Shown here: piece after piece, positions 44,242 through 53,293 of the stretch | How positions within the stretch are numbered: position 1 is the first letter of the stretch | Layout: each line of letters starts with the position of its first letter | Assembly (NCBI RefSeq): GCF_014639235.1 | Contig: NZ_BMFU01000002.1 | Coordinates: 496,001-560,000, forward strand | Length of the DNA: 64,000 nt | DNA from: Paenibacillus silvae | Lineage (GTDB): Bacteria > Bacillota > Bacilli > Paenibacillales > Paenibacillaceae | Direction of reading: 5' to 3' | Program-made: the position numbers and the translations under genes | Notes under the pieces: generated by a model | The model's database searches: none | What the model was told of the DNA's origin: nothing | What the model saw: the letters and a program-made list of their open reading frames with translations, nothing else

Positions 44242-44940
44242 ATGAACAACTATCTCGAGCAAACGGAATTGTTAAACTTCAATCATTCGTCCATTCAGGA
44301 CCTCATTCGCAGACGTCAGTGGGCTTCGCTTCCAGTAAAAGAGCAGATTCTGCACGTGTATAACTATGTTCGAGACGAGATTGAATTTGGTTATAATCGA
44401 AGGGATGATATTCCGGCTTCACAAGTATTGCAGGATGGCTATGGACAATGTAATACCAAAGGCATTTTATTTATGGCACTGCTCAGAGCGCTAGGCATCC
44501 CTTGCCGAATTCACGGTTTTACGATTGATAAGCAATTGCAAAAAGGAGCAATGACTGGCTGGTACTATCACCTTTCTCCGAAAGAGATTATCCATAGCTG
44601 GATTGAGGTGTTATACAACGACAAGTGGTTAAATATAGAAGGTTTCATTGTGGATCTTCCTTACCTGACCAAGCTTCAGCAAAAGTTTAACGAATGCACC
44701 GGCTCATTTTGTGGTTATGGCGTAGCAACGAATGATTTTCAGAATCCCGCTATTTTTTGGGACGAGAATGATACTTATGTCCAAAAAGAAGGTATTGTTC
44801 AGGATTTCGGAACGTTTGATCATCCCGACCAATTCTTCACTCTTCATCCTCAGAAGTTAAGTCCGATCAAAAGAAGGATATTCAGCAGCCTGGTTCGGCA
44901 TTTAATGAATAGAAATGTCAGGCGTATCAGGAAAGGTTGA
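44242..44940 (+). CDS. Transglutaminase-like (papain-fold) domain protein
   Basis: 232 residues, cytoplasmic. Core transglut domain: catalytic Cys in DGYGQCNTKGILFMALLRAL GIPCRIHGF, His in IIHSWIEVLYNDKWLNIEG, Asp after it. These are usually proteases or amidases rather than cross-linkers. AGGAGGTGCTCATC precedes ATG 44242; likely cotranscribed with araC. Confidence 0.85.
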   Translation: MNNYLEQTELLNFNHSSIQDLIRRRQWASLPVKEQILHVYNYVRDEIEFGYNRRDDIPASQVLQDGYGQCNTKGILFMALLRALGIPCRIHGFTIDKQLQKGAMTGWYYHLSPKEIIHSWIEVLYNDKWLNIEGFIVDLPYLTKLQQKFNECTGSFCGYGVATNDFQNPAIFWDENDTYVQKEGIVQDFGTFDHPDQFFTLHPQKLSPIKRRIFSSLVRHLMNRNVRRIRKG

Positions 44941-44960
44941 ACCTCACCTTAGGCAGAAAC

Positions 44961-45007
44961 AAAAAGCGGAACGATCCAGGGGAAATTCTCTGTTTCGTTC
45001 CGTTTGC
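44961..45007 (+). terminator. Terminator of araC-transglutaminase operon
   Basis: CGGAACGA (44967-44974) pairs with TCGTTCCG (44995-45002) followed by TTTG; A-run precedes it. About 27 nt after the stop. Confidence 0.7.
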
Positions 45008-45124
45008 ATATGCCTTTTTAGTTGCGACATGCATGAGCTGGTTTATCTCCAATTTTCAAGGGGATGAACCGCTATCCGCTTGTGAAGTTAATCCATATAT
45101 CGTAGTCCCGGGGAGTCTTGCTTC

Positions 45125-45320
45125 TCTAACGATCTCCACAAACGCTATTTAGGCGAAATCAAACGTTTTTCATTTCTAACGATCCCAGGAGAGCTTATTT
45201 TTAGAAATTAATGAGAAGATGACTGTTTATCTTGTGTTTTCGGTGAAATAAGCTTTCTGGGGATCGTTAGAATTCCAGAAGGCTCTATTTTGCTTAAATA
45301 AGCTCATCTGAGATCGTTAG
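45125..45320. repeat. Dispersed four-arm repeat, copy B
   Basis: Direct arms start CTAACGATC at 45125 and 45176; inverted arms end GATCGTTAG at 45270 and 45320. Spacings 51/95/50 nt. Lies between two terminators in the convergent gap after the transglutaminase-like gene. Confidence 0.85.
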
Positions 45321-45440
45321 AAAAAAATAGCTATGTTGAGAACCCATTTAAATGCAACCATCTTAAATACATCTATCCATTCGTGGGTTACGATGCGATG
45401 CCATATGCTGAGAATGAGCTCGAATGTGCCCTAAAAACAA

Positions 45441-45485
45441 AAAAAACGGAACGAAGCACCATAAGCTATGCCTCGTTCCACTTAT
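45441..45485 (-). terminator. Terminator of the GH144-like gene
   Basis: GGAACGA-A-GCA pairs with TGC-C-TCGTTCC (45447-45479), with an A-run on the left that becomes a T-run on the reverse strand. It lies beyond the pentamer tract, 250 nt after the stop codon. Confidence 0.65.
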
Positions 45486-45545
45486 TACTTTTTGAGATGC
45501 AAGAAAGGTATCTGTACTGTAATATGATGTGCTGTTCTGTACCTG

Positions 45546-45675
45546 TACTGTATTGTTCTGTATTGTTCTGTAGTGTATTGTTCTGTAGTGTATTGTTCTG
45601 TACTGTGTTGTGTTGTGCTGTGCTGTTCTGTTCTGCGTTGTACTGTGCTGTTCTGAGGAGTTCTGTTCTCTTCTG
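45546..45675. repeat. Degenerate pentamer tract (TNNTG)n
   Basis: 26 consecutive in-phase pentamers (TATTG, TTCTG, TAGTG, TACTG, TGTTG, TGCTG and so on), over 20 fitting TNNTG; includes a 15-bp unit TATTGTTCTGTAGTG repeated. It is the 3' untranslated flank of the gene ending at 45730, read as (CANNA)n in that mRNA. The open frame through it is a by-product. Confidence 0.9.
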
Positions 45676-45729
45676 TTGTTCCTGTTCTGCTCCCCTCTAC
45701 TTTCCTCAATCTAATCTGCTGCACAGGAT

Positions 45730-47082
45730 CTACTGAATGGAGAAAACTTCTTTCTGCAATAATGCTTCAGGTTTCTGGCCGATGGGATCACTGTGGAAAT
45801 AATCACGAATAACTCCATCCTCCAGATAGTTGGCAATGGATACCATGATCATGCCTTGATCCAGTGCCAGGTAAGCTTTGGCGATTTCTTTAGTTTCCAG
45901 ATTGATGGAGTCATATAATCCATACTTGCCCATCATGTTTAGCTTTTTCAATGTTTTGATGTTTTTGCGGGCCTCTTCGGGTGCATAGTCCAGAGCGAGG
46001 AATGTTGCATGTGCGGTTACTGTGGCTCCGTCTTTATAACCCGAGATGCCAAGCGGTGTTGCAGCAAACTCACTATATCCGGTTGGTGTTGCAGACGGGG
46101 AGAATCCCCATGCAGCATACCCTTTTTCTTTGGCATATTCAATCTGCAGTTCGACATGACGCTTATTGTTTAAACCTAGTGCCTGAGTACCCAAGTCTTT
46201 TTCCTTAATCACCAAACCAGGCATAAGTCCTTCAAACATGCTGCCTCCCCAGCTCGGGACAAACTTTTTCCCTTTATACTCATAACTTCCTTCGAAGACA
46301 TCGACACCATCATAATTTACTGTTTGACCCTGCGGGGTCTGAGACTGCCAATCCCACTCCAGAGGCATGGTACGATACATCTTCCACCAATGCTCCTGCG
46401 GCACATCCCCTTTACCAATGGCAATATAACTTGCTACACGAGGTTCGGTATAAAATGACCCATAGTGATGCTCTGTCAGTGCGCCTTTAGCGACATCATA
46501 ACCACCCCGGAACTGGCCGACTTCAGGATCATACAGAGTTGTATAGTTCATCTGTTTAACGAGTGTACTGGTCTGTGCATTTAATTCTTTGTAGGCTTGA
46601 CCCACAACGATTAATCCTGCGGACATCCAGCCGTTGTCTACCTGAGATATAAATTGCCCCCAATCTTTTTTAACCGAGCCATCGTCCGTGTTGTACCAGT
46701 TATAAAATAATCCGTTCCACTTATCCATTTTTTCCAGCGTGTTTAGTGTTGTTTTCAAGCGGGATACCGCTTCTTTTTTCGAAAGGATACCCATCTGTTC
46801 CGCTGAAACGGTACTCATCATGTACATGGCGATGTTCGTGGGTGAGGTGCGCTTCGCTTCTTCCATCCCTTTGTCCTTTATTCTGACCTCATCATACGTC
46901 AACCCGGTTGTCGGGTCGGTAAAGTCCTCGAAATATGTGTACGTTTTTTTGGCAACCGCTTTCAATTCTGGCTTGAAGCCTGGAAGCTTGCCTAAATCAT
47001 GTGCCGATATGACAGGAGCGAAAGCTGTGGTGGCAAACAAACAAAAAGTGATTACAAATCCTAACCTTTTTACAATGTTCAT
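45730..47082 (-). CDS. Secreted glucoamylase-like / GH144-type glycoside hydrolase
   Basis: 450 residues. Signal peptide about 1-27 (KRLGFVITFCLFATTAFAPV ISAHD). (alpha/alpha)6-barrel of the glycoamylase family (PF10091) and GH144: YFEDFTDPTTGLTYDEV, GWMSAGLIVVG, TEPRVASYIAIGKGDVPQEH WW, and PSWGGSMFEGLMPGLV. Related enzymes are endo-beta-1,2-glucanases, but substrate here is uncertain. Start 47082 from AAAGGAGAAAAGGG. Two LacI-type palindromes lie upstream. Confidence 0.78.
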   Translation of the reverse strand: MNIVKRLGFVITFCLFATTAFAPVISAHDLGKLPGFKPELKAVAKKTYTYFEDFTDPTTGLTYDEVRIKDKGMEEAKRTSPTNIAMYMMSTVSAEQMGILSKKEAVSRLKTTLNTLEKMDKWNGLFYNWYNTDDGSVKKDWGQFISQVDNGWMSAGLIVVGQAYKELNAQTSTLVKQMNYTTLYDPEVGQFRGGYDVAKGALTEHHYGSFYTEPRVASYIAIGKGDVPQEHWWKMYRTMPLEWDWQSQTPQGQTVNYDGVDVFEGSYEYKGKKFVPSWGGSMFEGLMPGLVIKEKDLGTQALGLNNKRHVELQIEYAKEKGYAAWGFSPSATPTGYSEFAATPLGISGYKDGATVTAHATFLALDYAPEEARKNIKTLKKLNMMGKYGLYDSINLETKEIAKAYLALDQGMIMVSIANYLEDGVIRDYFHSDPIGQKPEALLQKEVFSIQ

Positions 47083-47109
47083 CCCTTTTCTCCTTTCAAT
47101 ATTGAATTC

Positions 47110-47121
47110 GAAACGTTTCGT
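47110..47121. promoter_or_regulatory. LacI-family operator 1
   Basis: Perfect 12-bp palindrome CGAAACGTTTCG, 28 nt before the GH144-like start. The AAACGTTT core is LacI-type; flanks do not fit cre. Confidence 0.65.
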
Positions 47122-47218
47122 TTTTATGATATCATGGATGTACATATTTGGTAAACACAAAAATGAAAACCCTTACTTTTGGAGGAGGATTATCATTTTT
47201 TGAATGTACTGAACTTTT

Positions 47219-47230
47219 CGAAACGTTTCA
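47219..47230. promoter_or_regulatory. LacI-family operator 2
   Basis: CGAAACGTTTCA, same core, 109 bp from operator 1, so the pair could support looping. Confidence 0.55.
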
Positions 47231-47271
47231 TAATTCTTCTTGTATATGAATTGTGCAAGAACAAACAGCAC

Positions 47272-47297
47272 ACAAAAAGCCGCTGAATGCAGCGGCC
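47272..47297 (-). terminator. Terminator of the tandem GH43 gene
   Basis: Reverse strand GGCCGCT-GCATTC-AGCGGC followed by TTTTTG, 20 nt after the stop. Confidence 0.75.
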
Positions 47298-47316
47298 TTC
47301 CATGCTTTTATTTTCG

Positions 47317-49137
47317 TTATAAGACAACGGGTTTCATCCGGCCATCCTCTCCAAAAAAGACAGGGGCAATGCACACTTCACGGTGATATCCTTTGCCTGT
47401 GGAAAAGCGGGACAGCGGCGTAACAAAGCGGTGATATGCCATGTGATACTGCTTGCTTTTCGGATCATAAACCATACAGTGGTGACCTGTACCAAGCATG
47501 TCTTTCTCCACATTTTTGCTGAGAACCGTATAGTGATACGTAACCGGGCCGTATAAATGCTTCGAGGTGCCGTAATTGACATGATAATCTTCACTGCCCG
47601 TATCATCACAGGACCATGTAAAATGATAGACCCCATCACGCTTAAATACAGTAACGGCTTCCCTGAAATCATGCAGGCCTGCAAGATTACGCATCGTTTC
47701 TTCACGTACACGGATCATATTGTCATGCAGCTCAACAATGGCGGCATCTCCGTTGCCAAGAAACATGTACGCTTTCCCATCCTCTTCGATGTAAATGGAA
47801 GGATCAATCGCCTGGCTCATCGTGATGCCAAGACGCCTTAATTGATCCATCGTAATTAGAGGCTGCGGCTCAGCATGAAAAGGTCCAGTTGGAGAATTCG
47901 CTACAGCGACACCAATGGCACTTTCATCATTAGGCATTTTACCGCAGAAATAGAAATAATACTTGCCGTTACGGCTACTAATTGCGGGTGCCCATGCATT
48001 TCCTACTGCCCAAGGCACATCATCTGTTGCCAAATCCAGAATAACGCCTTCATCCTGCCAATGCCTCAGATCGCTGGAGGAGAATACCTTAAACTGTGTT
48101 CCTGACCATCCTTCAAAGCCATCGGTGGTTGGATACATGTAATAGCGTTCGCCGAATTTTGCCACGTCAGGATCAGCAAACTGTCCGGCAAGCACTTGAT
48201 GCCCATCCCCATATGCAGCCAGCAAACGGTTGCACTCCTCCGCCCTGATGGGCAAAATGCCACCATGCCGCTTCTGATTTGTTCCCATATCAAACTCATG
48301 CTCTGGAACAGTACGGAAATCACCGCTGTTCAGATCGGTCGTCAGCAGCGGCAGATACCCTTTGCCCTCAGCAAAGTGATCTACAATCAGGCACCACTCT
48401 TCCCGATCATTCAATTTAAAAATCTGAGGTCCCTCTACCCCTTCAATTGCTTCCAGAAGCGGAGCATGTAGCGGTTCAAAAGTATGCTTTTCCAGTGAAG
48501 TTCCCTTCTCAACACGAATATTCTTGGTTGTTTCGTCCTTGGAGTAGCGATAATAAAAACCGGATGAAGGAAGAATGGTCGTGTCAATAATATGATTCTC
48601 TCGCTCTATGTACTTCTCCGATGGTGTAAAGCTGCGGAAGTCCTGGGTACGCGCACTGTAAATTTTTTGTTTGCGTTCCGTTTCATGTGGTTCCTGTGTG
48701 GCAGAAGCCCAGAATACAAGAAACTCGTCTGTCTTTTCATCATAGACCGCTTCAGGTGCCCACACACAGCCTGCGCCCTCAACACCAACCGTAACGTTCC
48801 AGGGTGATGACCATTCTACCAGATTGCCGGACTCCCACACGATGATATCGCGGCTGCCAGCATGAACGGCTGTATCCCAGCCTTTGCCATTTGCAATGCG
48901 CAGATCGGTTGCAATCAGATAAAACTTGTTCTCCTTCGCAGAGCGAATGAGAAACGGGTCACGCACGCCTTGTTCTCCCAGATTGGAGCGTAATACAGGT
49001 CTGCCCGCATTGAGGTCTTTCCAGTGAAGACCATCCTCGCTGTATGAGAAATAAACCTGCTCTCCGTCAGGCTGCTCACCTATAAAATGCACAAAAAGAT
49101 ATCCGGCATAGTTCATGTTCTCGTTAGTGCTCGACAA
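47317..49137 (-). CDS. Two-domain (tandem) GH43 glycoside hydrolase
   Basis: About 606 residues, no signal peptide. Two five-bladed propellers: first about 10-300 (GVRDPFLIRSAKENKFYLIA TDL, WAPEAVYDEKTDEFLVFWAS) and second about 310-606 (FADPDVAKFGERYYMYPTTD, WAPAISSRNGKYYFYFCGK, IDPSIYIEEDGKAYMFLGN). The second half holds the ordinary GH43 catalytic pattern; the first resembles arabinosidase-type propellers. Start: GGGGAGG is 9 nt from TTG 49137; the GTG at 49155 contains that site and ATG 49116 is too far. Confidence 0.8.
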   Translation of the reverse strand: MSSTNENMNYAGYLFVHFIGEQPDGEQVYFSYSEDGLHWKDLNAGRPVLRSNLGEQGVRDPFLIRSAKENKFYLIATDLRIANGKGWDTAVHAGSRDIIVWESGNLVEWSSPWNVTVGVEGAGCVWAPEAVYDEKTDEFLVFWASATQEPHETERKQKIYSARTQDFRSFTPSEKYIERENHIIDTTILPSSGFYYRYSKDETTKNIRVEKGTSLEKHTFEPLHAPLLEAIEGVEGPQIFKLNDREEWCLIVDHFAEGKGYLPLLTTDLNSGDFRTVPEHEFDMGTNQKRHGGILPIRAEECNRLLAAYGDGHQVLAGQFADPDVAKFGERYYMYPTTDGFEGWSGTQFKVFSSSDLRHWQDEGVILDLATDDVPWAVGNAWAPAISSRNGKYYFYFCGKMPNDESAIGVAVANSPTGPFHAEPQPLITMDQLRRLGITMSQAIDPSIYIEEDGKAYMFLGNGDAAIVELHDNMIRVREETMRNLAGLHDFREAVTVFKRDGVYHFTWSCDDTGSEDYHVNYGTSKHLYGPVTYHYTVLSKNVEKDMLGTGHHCMVYDPKSKQYHMAYHRFVTPLSRFSTGKGYHREVCIAPVFFGEDGRMKPVVL

Positions 49138-49181
49138 ATTGATTAGCCTCCCCACGATAATTATTCATGAATGTCAGGAAA

Positions 49182-49195
49182 ATAAAGCGCTTAAT
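49182..49195. promoter_or_regulatory. Weak cre-like site
   Basis: ATAAAGCGCTTAAT keeps the cre core AAAGCGCTTA but misses the outer TG/CA. Upstream of the tandem GH43 gene. Confidence 0.3.
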
Positions 49196-49263
49196 TTCTT
49201 TAGTATCATACTTCAAAATGTGCCACAGGAGTAGAAAAACTTGCCGGATTCGTTTATTTAGAC

Positions 49264-49289
49264 AAAAATGCCCCTCTTTTTGAGGGGCA
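49264..49289 (-). terminator. Terminator of the GDPD/PHP/ABC operon
   Basis: Reverse strand GCCCCTC-AAAAAG-AGGGGC followed by ATTTTTG. The eight-gene operon ends 60 nt before it. Confidence 0.85.
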
Positions 49290-49350
49290 GCATGAGTGAT
49301 GAAGCGATTGAACTTATATACTGTTTGCGTACTTTAACTGTACATCACTC

Positions 49351-50190
49351 TTAGATTTTACCCTTCTCTTCCTCCGCCATGGAACGGATATAGAATGCCC
49401 CCAGCACCGAGCAGAGCAAGAACGAGAAAAATGCAATGGCAGCTGCCTGTTCACGTTCCTGGAATACACTAAATACCTGCTGCATCGATACACCAAGCAT
49501 CTGAGGAGAGTTGGCTCCAATCAGGAACGGTGCGGTGAACGATCCGATAACACCCATGAAGACAAAGGTTAAAGCAACGAGGAACGTTTTGTACGACAGC
49601 GGGAAAATAAATCGGGTAAACAAGGTGAGCTTGCCTACGCCCACATCCTTTGCACTCTCAATCACTGATGAAGGAATACCCGACAACGCGGAGCTCAGCA
49701 GCATTGTGGTGAACGGAATGTTGAACCAAAGATTGGCAATGATAATGCCTTTTTCATCAAAAATGATACGTGGCAGCGTGATGCCTGCGACTTCAAGCAT
49801 GCGGGCAAGCCAGCCGTGATTGCCAAGCAGATTGATCAATCCATACGTTGCGATGACCCCTGGAATGAAAAGCGGAATCATGTATGTTTTGCGAATCAGG
49901 TTCACAATGGGCCCGTTGTTAAAACGCATGTAGATTGCCAGGGTGTAGCTGACAAGCATCACGGCAATACAAGTGATGGCTGTGATCCGCAGTGTGAAGA
50001 TGATGTTGTCACGCATGCCTTTATCCGTAAACAAAAACGTATATCGGCTCAGATCATATCCGCCTGAATCATTGCCCAGACTCATTACAAAGGATTGAAT
50101 GATCGGAATAATGACCACAATCAGCAGAATTGCGAAGGAGGGGAGCACCATCGCTAACCCTGTAATGGACTGTCTGATGTCCTTGCTCAT
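49351..50190 (-). CDS. ABC transporter permease (PotB/ThiP/PhnU type)
   Basis: 279 residues, six helices, BPD_transp_1 domain with the EAA-type loop SSVIESAKDVGVGKLTLFTR FIFPLS. Last gene of the operon; its ATG overlaps the stop of the binding-protein gene (ATGA). Works with the permease at 52467 and the ATPase at 51368. Confidence 0.88.
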   Translation of the reverse strand: MSKDIRQSITGLAMVLPSFAILLIVVIIPIIQSFVMSLGNDSGGYDLSRYTFLFTDKGMRDNIIFTLRITAITCIAVMLVSYTLAIYMRFNNGPIVNLIRKTYMIPLFIPGVIATYGLINLLGNHGWLARMLEVAGITLPRIIFDEKGIIIANLWFNIPFTTMLLSSALSGIPSSVIESAKDVGVGKLTLFTRFIFPLSYKTFLVALTFVFMGVIGSFTAPFLIGANSPQMLGVSMQQVFSVFQEREQAAAIAFFSFLLCSVLGAFYIRSMAEEEKGKI

Positions 50191-51353
50191 TGCGCAGCTA
50201 CGTCACTCTGCCAGCGTTTATTAATCTCTGTGCCCAGATCCCCGATGTTAAATGTGCGGAAGCCTTCAGCTACCCCGTCGAATTTGCTCTGCACTTCCTG
50301 TGGCATGTTGGAAAGCTCAATACCGGGGAAACCGTTCATTTTGTTCACAATCACTTCCTGCGCTTCCGGAGACAACACGAAATTCAGGAAGGTATTCACC
50401 GCTTCTTTCTTGTCGGACGCCTGATTGACCATCAAGTAGGTTGGCCCGCCGTTAAAGCCTGGTGTAATCTGCTGCATTTTAATCGTATCCGGCAGTAAAC
50501 CCTCGTTCAGCTGCTGCAGCACCATGTCGGACCAAGCCGGAATGATCGACACCTCTCCGTTCATCAGCAAGTCAAGCGTACCCTGGTTTTTCTTAGGATA
50601 GATGCCTTTGCCGTACACATACGGGCCCAGCTCTTTGAGCGTATTAAAGCCGGTGCTCCATTTGTCCATAACAGCCGGTTCAGCATTGTGAATGTCTTCC
50701 TCCGGTAGATCCTTATACACAATCGTCTGCACAAATGAACTGCCGGAACCTCCTGTGGACGGGTCATTGTAAGCAAATTGACCAGGGTTTGCTTTGATCC
50801 ATGTCAGAAGCTCATCCAGTGTTTTGGGCGGGCTGCTTACTTTGCTGCTGTTATAAGCCAGCACTACTGCGGAGGAACGATACGGAACCGCATAGTTATT
50901 CACGTCCTTCATGGTGCTTGCGCTGACTTTGCTCAGATTAGGAATGTCCTTGGCGTCGAGTTGTGCCCACACCCCGTCTTTGATGCCTTGAGAGACAGAA
51001 ACGATGCCATCTTCATACAGGTCAATATCTCCCGATCCTTTGCCCGCCTTCTTGGCAGCGACAATTCGATCGTATGTCGGCTCTGCCCCGGTACCCGATG
51101 GAATGTAGACCATTTTCACGTCAATATCCGGGTGTTCCTTTTCAAACATCGGTTCGAGAGAGTCCCAAAGGTCCTTCACATTTTGTGAGCCGGTAAAATA
51201 AAAGTTAAAGGATGCCGGCGTGCTGCTTGATGCACCCGTTCCACTCTCACTTCCAGTGCTCTTGGCATCACTTGCGCTGCCACAGCCCGCCAGCAAAGAC
51301 ATCGACAAGCCAACTACGGTTAACAGAGATAACAATGGTTTGTTTTTACGCAT
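50187..51353 (-). CDS. Extracellular solute-binding lipoprotein
   Basis: 388 residues. Lipoprotein signal ending LSMSLLAGCGSA, then a Ser/Gly/Thr linker and type-II binding protein fold (SFNFYFTGSQNVKDLWDSLE PMFEKEHPDIDVKMVY; DLYEDGIVSVSQ; NYAVPYRSSAVVLAYNS). Relatives bind Fe(III), polyamines, 2-aminoethylphosphonate or phosphodiesters. Start 51353, where GAGGAGG is 9 nt upstream, rather than ATG 51362 which abuts it. Confidence 0.85.
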   Translation of the reverse strand: MRKNKPLLSLLTVVGLSMSLLAGCGSASDAKSTGSESGTGASSSTPASFNFYFTGSQNVKDLWDSLEPMFEKEHPDIDVKMVYIPSGTGAEPTYDRIVAAKKAGKGSGDIDLYEDGIVSVSQGIKDGVWAQLDAKDIPNLSKVSASTMKDVNNYAVPYRSSAVVLAYNSSKVSSPPKTLDELLTWIKANPGQFAYNDPSTGGSGSSFVQTIVYKDLPEEDIHNAEPAVMDKWSTGFNTLKELGPYVYGKGIYPKKNQGTLDLLMNGEVSIIPAWSDMVLQQLNEGLLPDTIKMQQITPGFNGGPTYLMVNQASDKKEAVNTFLNFVLSPEAQEVIVNKMNGFPGIELSNMPQEVQSKFDGVAEGFRTFNIGDLGTEINKRWQSDVAAQ

Positions 51354-51367
51354 TCTCTTCATCCTCC

Positions 51368-52405
51368 TCAGTATGATTCCTCATGTGGAAATGCAGTCAT
51401 TTTGCTGATCGAAATGTGAACCTGCTTGCCTGTGTGAAGCTGCTCCACGCTGTCTTTGTTCAGAAACGCACGAATGACGCCCCATTGCTCCAGATCAACG
51501 GTAACCTCGGCGTAATGTCCAAGTATCATGACCTGTTTGATTTTACCCGCCAGGCTCTGCTGACCTTTAGTTATTCCCACCTGCACATCTTCTGGGCGAA
51601 TCGCTGCCACTACCTCTCCGTCTAGCTTTTTCTCGTTTGGGAGATGAATATCTCCAATATGAATGCTTTCCCCTGCTGCCACCCCTCTCAAGAAATTCAT
51701 TTTGCCGATAAAACCGGCAACATATAATGAAGCGGGCTCATCATAGATGCGCTGTGGTTCTGCAATTTGTTCAATGCGCCCGTGATTCATGACTATAATG
51801 CGGTCCGACAAGGATAAAGCTTCCTCCTGATCATGTGTTACAAACACCATGGTAAGCCCTGTTTTCATCTGAATCTCACGCAGTTCCTCGCGCATCTCAT
51901 GTCTCAATTTGGCATCGAGCGCCGAGAAGGGCTCGTCCAGCAGAAGCACGGCCGGGTGAAGCAGCAGTGAACGTGCAAGCGCAACGCGCTGCTGCTGTCC
52001 ACCGGACAGCTCTGCGGGATATTTTTTGCCATAGCCCGACAGCCGAACAAGCTTGAGTGCATCCTCTACAGCGGTTTGAATCTCGGCCTTTGGCATTTTA
52101 CGGATTTTCAGACCAAAGGCCAGGTTGTCATATACCGACATATGAGACCAGAGATTATAGCTCTGGAACACCATGGAGGTCGGGCGTTTTTCCGGGGGCA
52201 GCTGGATGACACTTTTACCTTCGATCAAAATGTCTCCCGAGTCCGGCTCCAAAAATCCACCGATGCTCCGCAGCACTGTTGTTTTACCGCAGCCTGAAGG
52301 TCCGAGCAGGGTGACCAGCTCGCCCTTCTGAATATCGATGTTGATGCCGCTGACACCATCACCGGTTTTATATCGTTTGCTTAACTCACGTACTGACAAT
52401 TGCAT
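51368..52405 (-). CDS. ABC transporter ATP-binding protein (PotA/UgpC-like)
   Basis: 345 residues. Walker A LLGPSGCGKTTVLRSI, Q-loop FQSYNLWSHM, signature LSGGQQQRVALARSL, Walker B VLLLDEPFSALD, H-loop FVTHDQEEAL, and a C-terminal TOBE domain. Energises the adjacent permease pair. 5 nt after stop begins the region of the binding-protein ribosome site. Confidence 0.92.
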   Translation of the reverse strand: MQLSVRELSKRYKTGDGVSGINIDIQKGELVTLLGPSGCGKTTVLRSIGGFLEPDSGDILIEGKSVIQLPPEKRPTSMVFQSYNLWSHMSVYDNLAFGLKIRKMPKAEIQTAVEDALKLVRLSGYGKKYPAELSGGQQQRVALARSLLLHPAVLLLDEPFSALDAKLRHEMREELREIQMKTGLTMVFVTHDQEEALSLSDRIIVMNHGRIEQIAEPQRIYDEPASLYVAGFIGKMNFLRGVAAGESIHIGDIHLPNEKKLDGEVVAAIRPEDVQVGITKGQQSLAGKIKQVMILGHYAEVTVDLEQWGVIRAFLNKDSVEQLHTGKQVHISISKMTAFPHEESY

Positions 52406-52466
52406 GGTACGTATGGCCTCCCTTTTTTCCCGGTATAATTCTCAAATATGAGTTAGAGCAACGTAG

Positions 52467-53291
52467 TTATTTCATCTGAAAACCACTTGCCAGTACATCT
52501 GCACTAACTAGTCGCTGAGCTGCCAGCAGCAGAATAATGGTTGGCAGTGTTAAAATAATCGAGAAGACGGCTCCAGCACTGCTCGGGAAATCGGAGATGA
52601 TTGAGTACATCACAATCGGCATCGTTTTGAAATCCGGGATACCGACCAGAAACGTGCCTTGTGCTTCATCCAGTGAGTTCAGAAATGTGAAGATGGACGC
52701 GACCATAATACCAGGCATGGCCATTGGCAATGTAATGCTGCGAAACACCTTGAACGGGCTTGCACCAACGTCTCTTGCAGATTCCTCCTGTGCCCGGTGG
52801 ATGTTGCGGAATGCGGAGGTAGGAATCCACGTCATGAACATCAACACGTTAATCATATGAATAAGCACAACACCGAGCAGCGTGTTCATCAGTCCGATCT
52901 GATAGAATAACACGGCGATGGATACGTACAGCCCCATTTTGGGAAAGGCATGTGTCAGCAGAAACGAGAACAGAAACATACGCTTGAGCGGAAACTGCAA
53001 TCTGGCGAAAGCATACGCTGCCGGAATACAGATTACGATAGATAGCAGTGTTACAAGCGCTGCAATCAGGAAAGACAGCGAGATGGATGATACGATATCG
53101 TCCTTGGCGAGTACGAAATTCCACCATTTGAAGCCCCAGACTTGAGGCAGAATGTCCGGGTAGTTCCATTTTTCACTGAAAGCAAGTACCAGCAGATTGA
53201 CCAGCGGTCCGGCGAAGAAAACGGCAAAGATGGTGAGTAAAAGGAATTCAATAATTCTTCTGGGTCCAACATGTTTCCAGTACCACAGCAT
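52467..53291 (-). CDS. ABC transporter permease (PotC/PhnV type)
   Basis: 274 residues, six helices; EAA loop REESARDVGASPFKVFRSIT LPMA in variant form (EESARDVGASPFKVF). ATG follows the LacI stop by 2 nt, so coupled. Partner of the 49351 permease. Confidence 0.88.
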   Translation of the reverse strand: MLWYWKHVGPRRIIEFLLLTIFAVFFAGPLVNLLVLAFSEKWNYPDILPQVWGFKWWNFVLAKDDIVSSISLSFLIAALVTLLSIVICIPAAYAFARLQFPLKRMFLFSFLLTHAFPKMGLYVSIAVLFYQIGLMNTLLGVVLIHMINVLMFMTWIPTSAFRNIHRAQEESARDVGASPFKVFRSITLPMAMPGIMVASIFTFLNSLDEAQGTFLVGIPDFKTMPIVMYSIISDFPSSAGAVFSIILTLPTIILLLAAQRLVSADVLASGFQMK

Positions 53292-53293
53292 AT

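Noticed and set aside
45383..45736. Cys/Ser/Val/Leu/Phe-rich open frame
   Set aside because: Product of the (TNNTG)n repeat; it overlaps a terminator and the end of the GH144-like gene.
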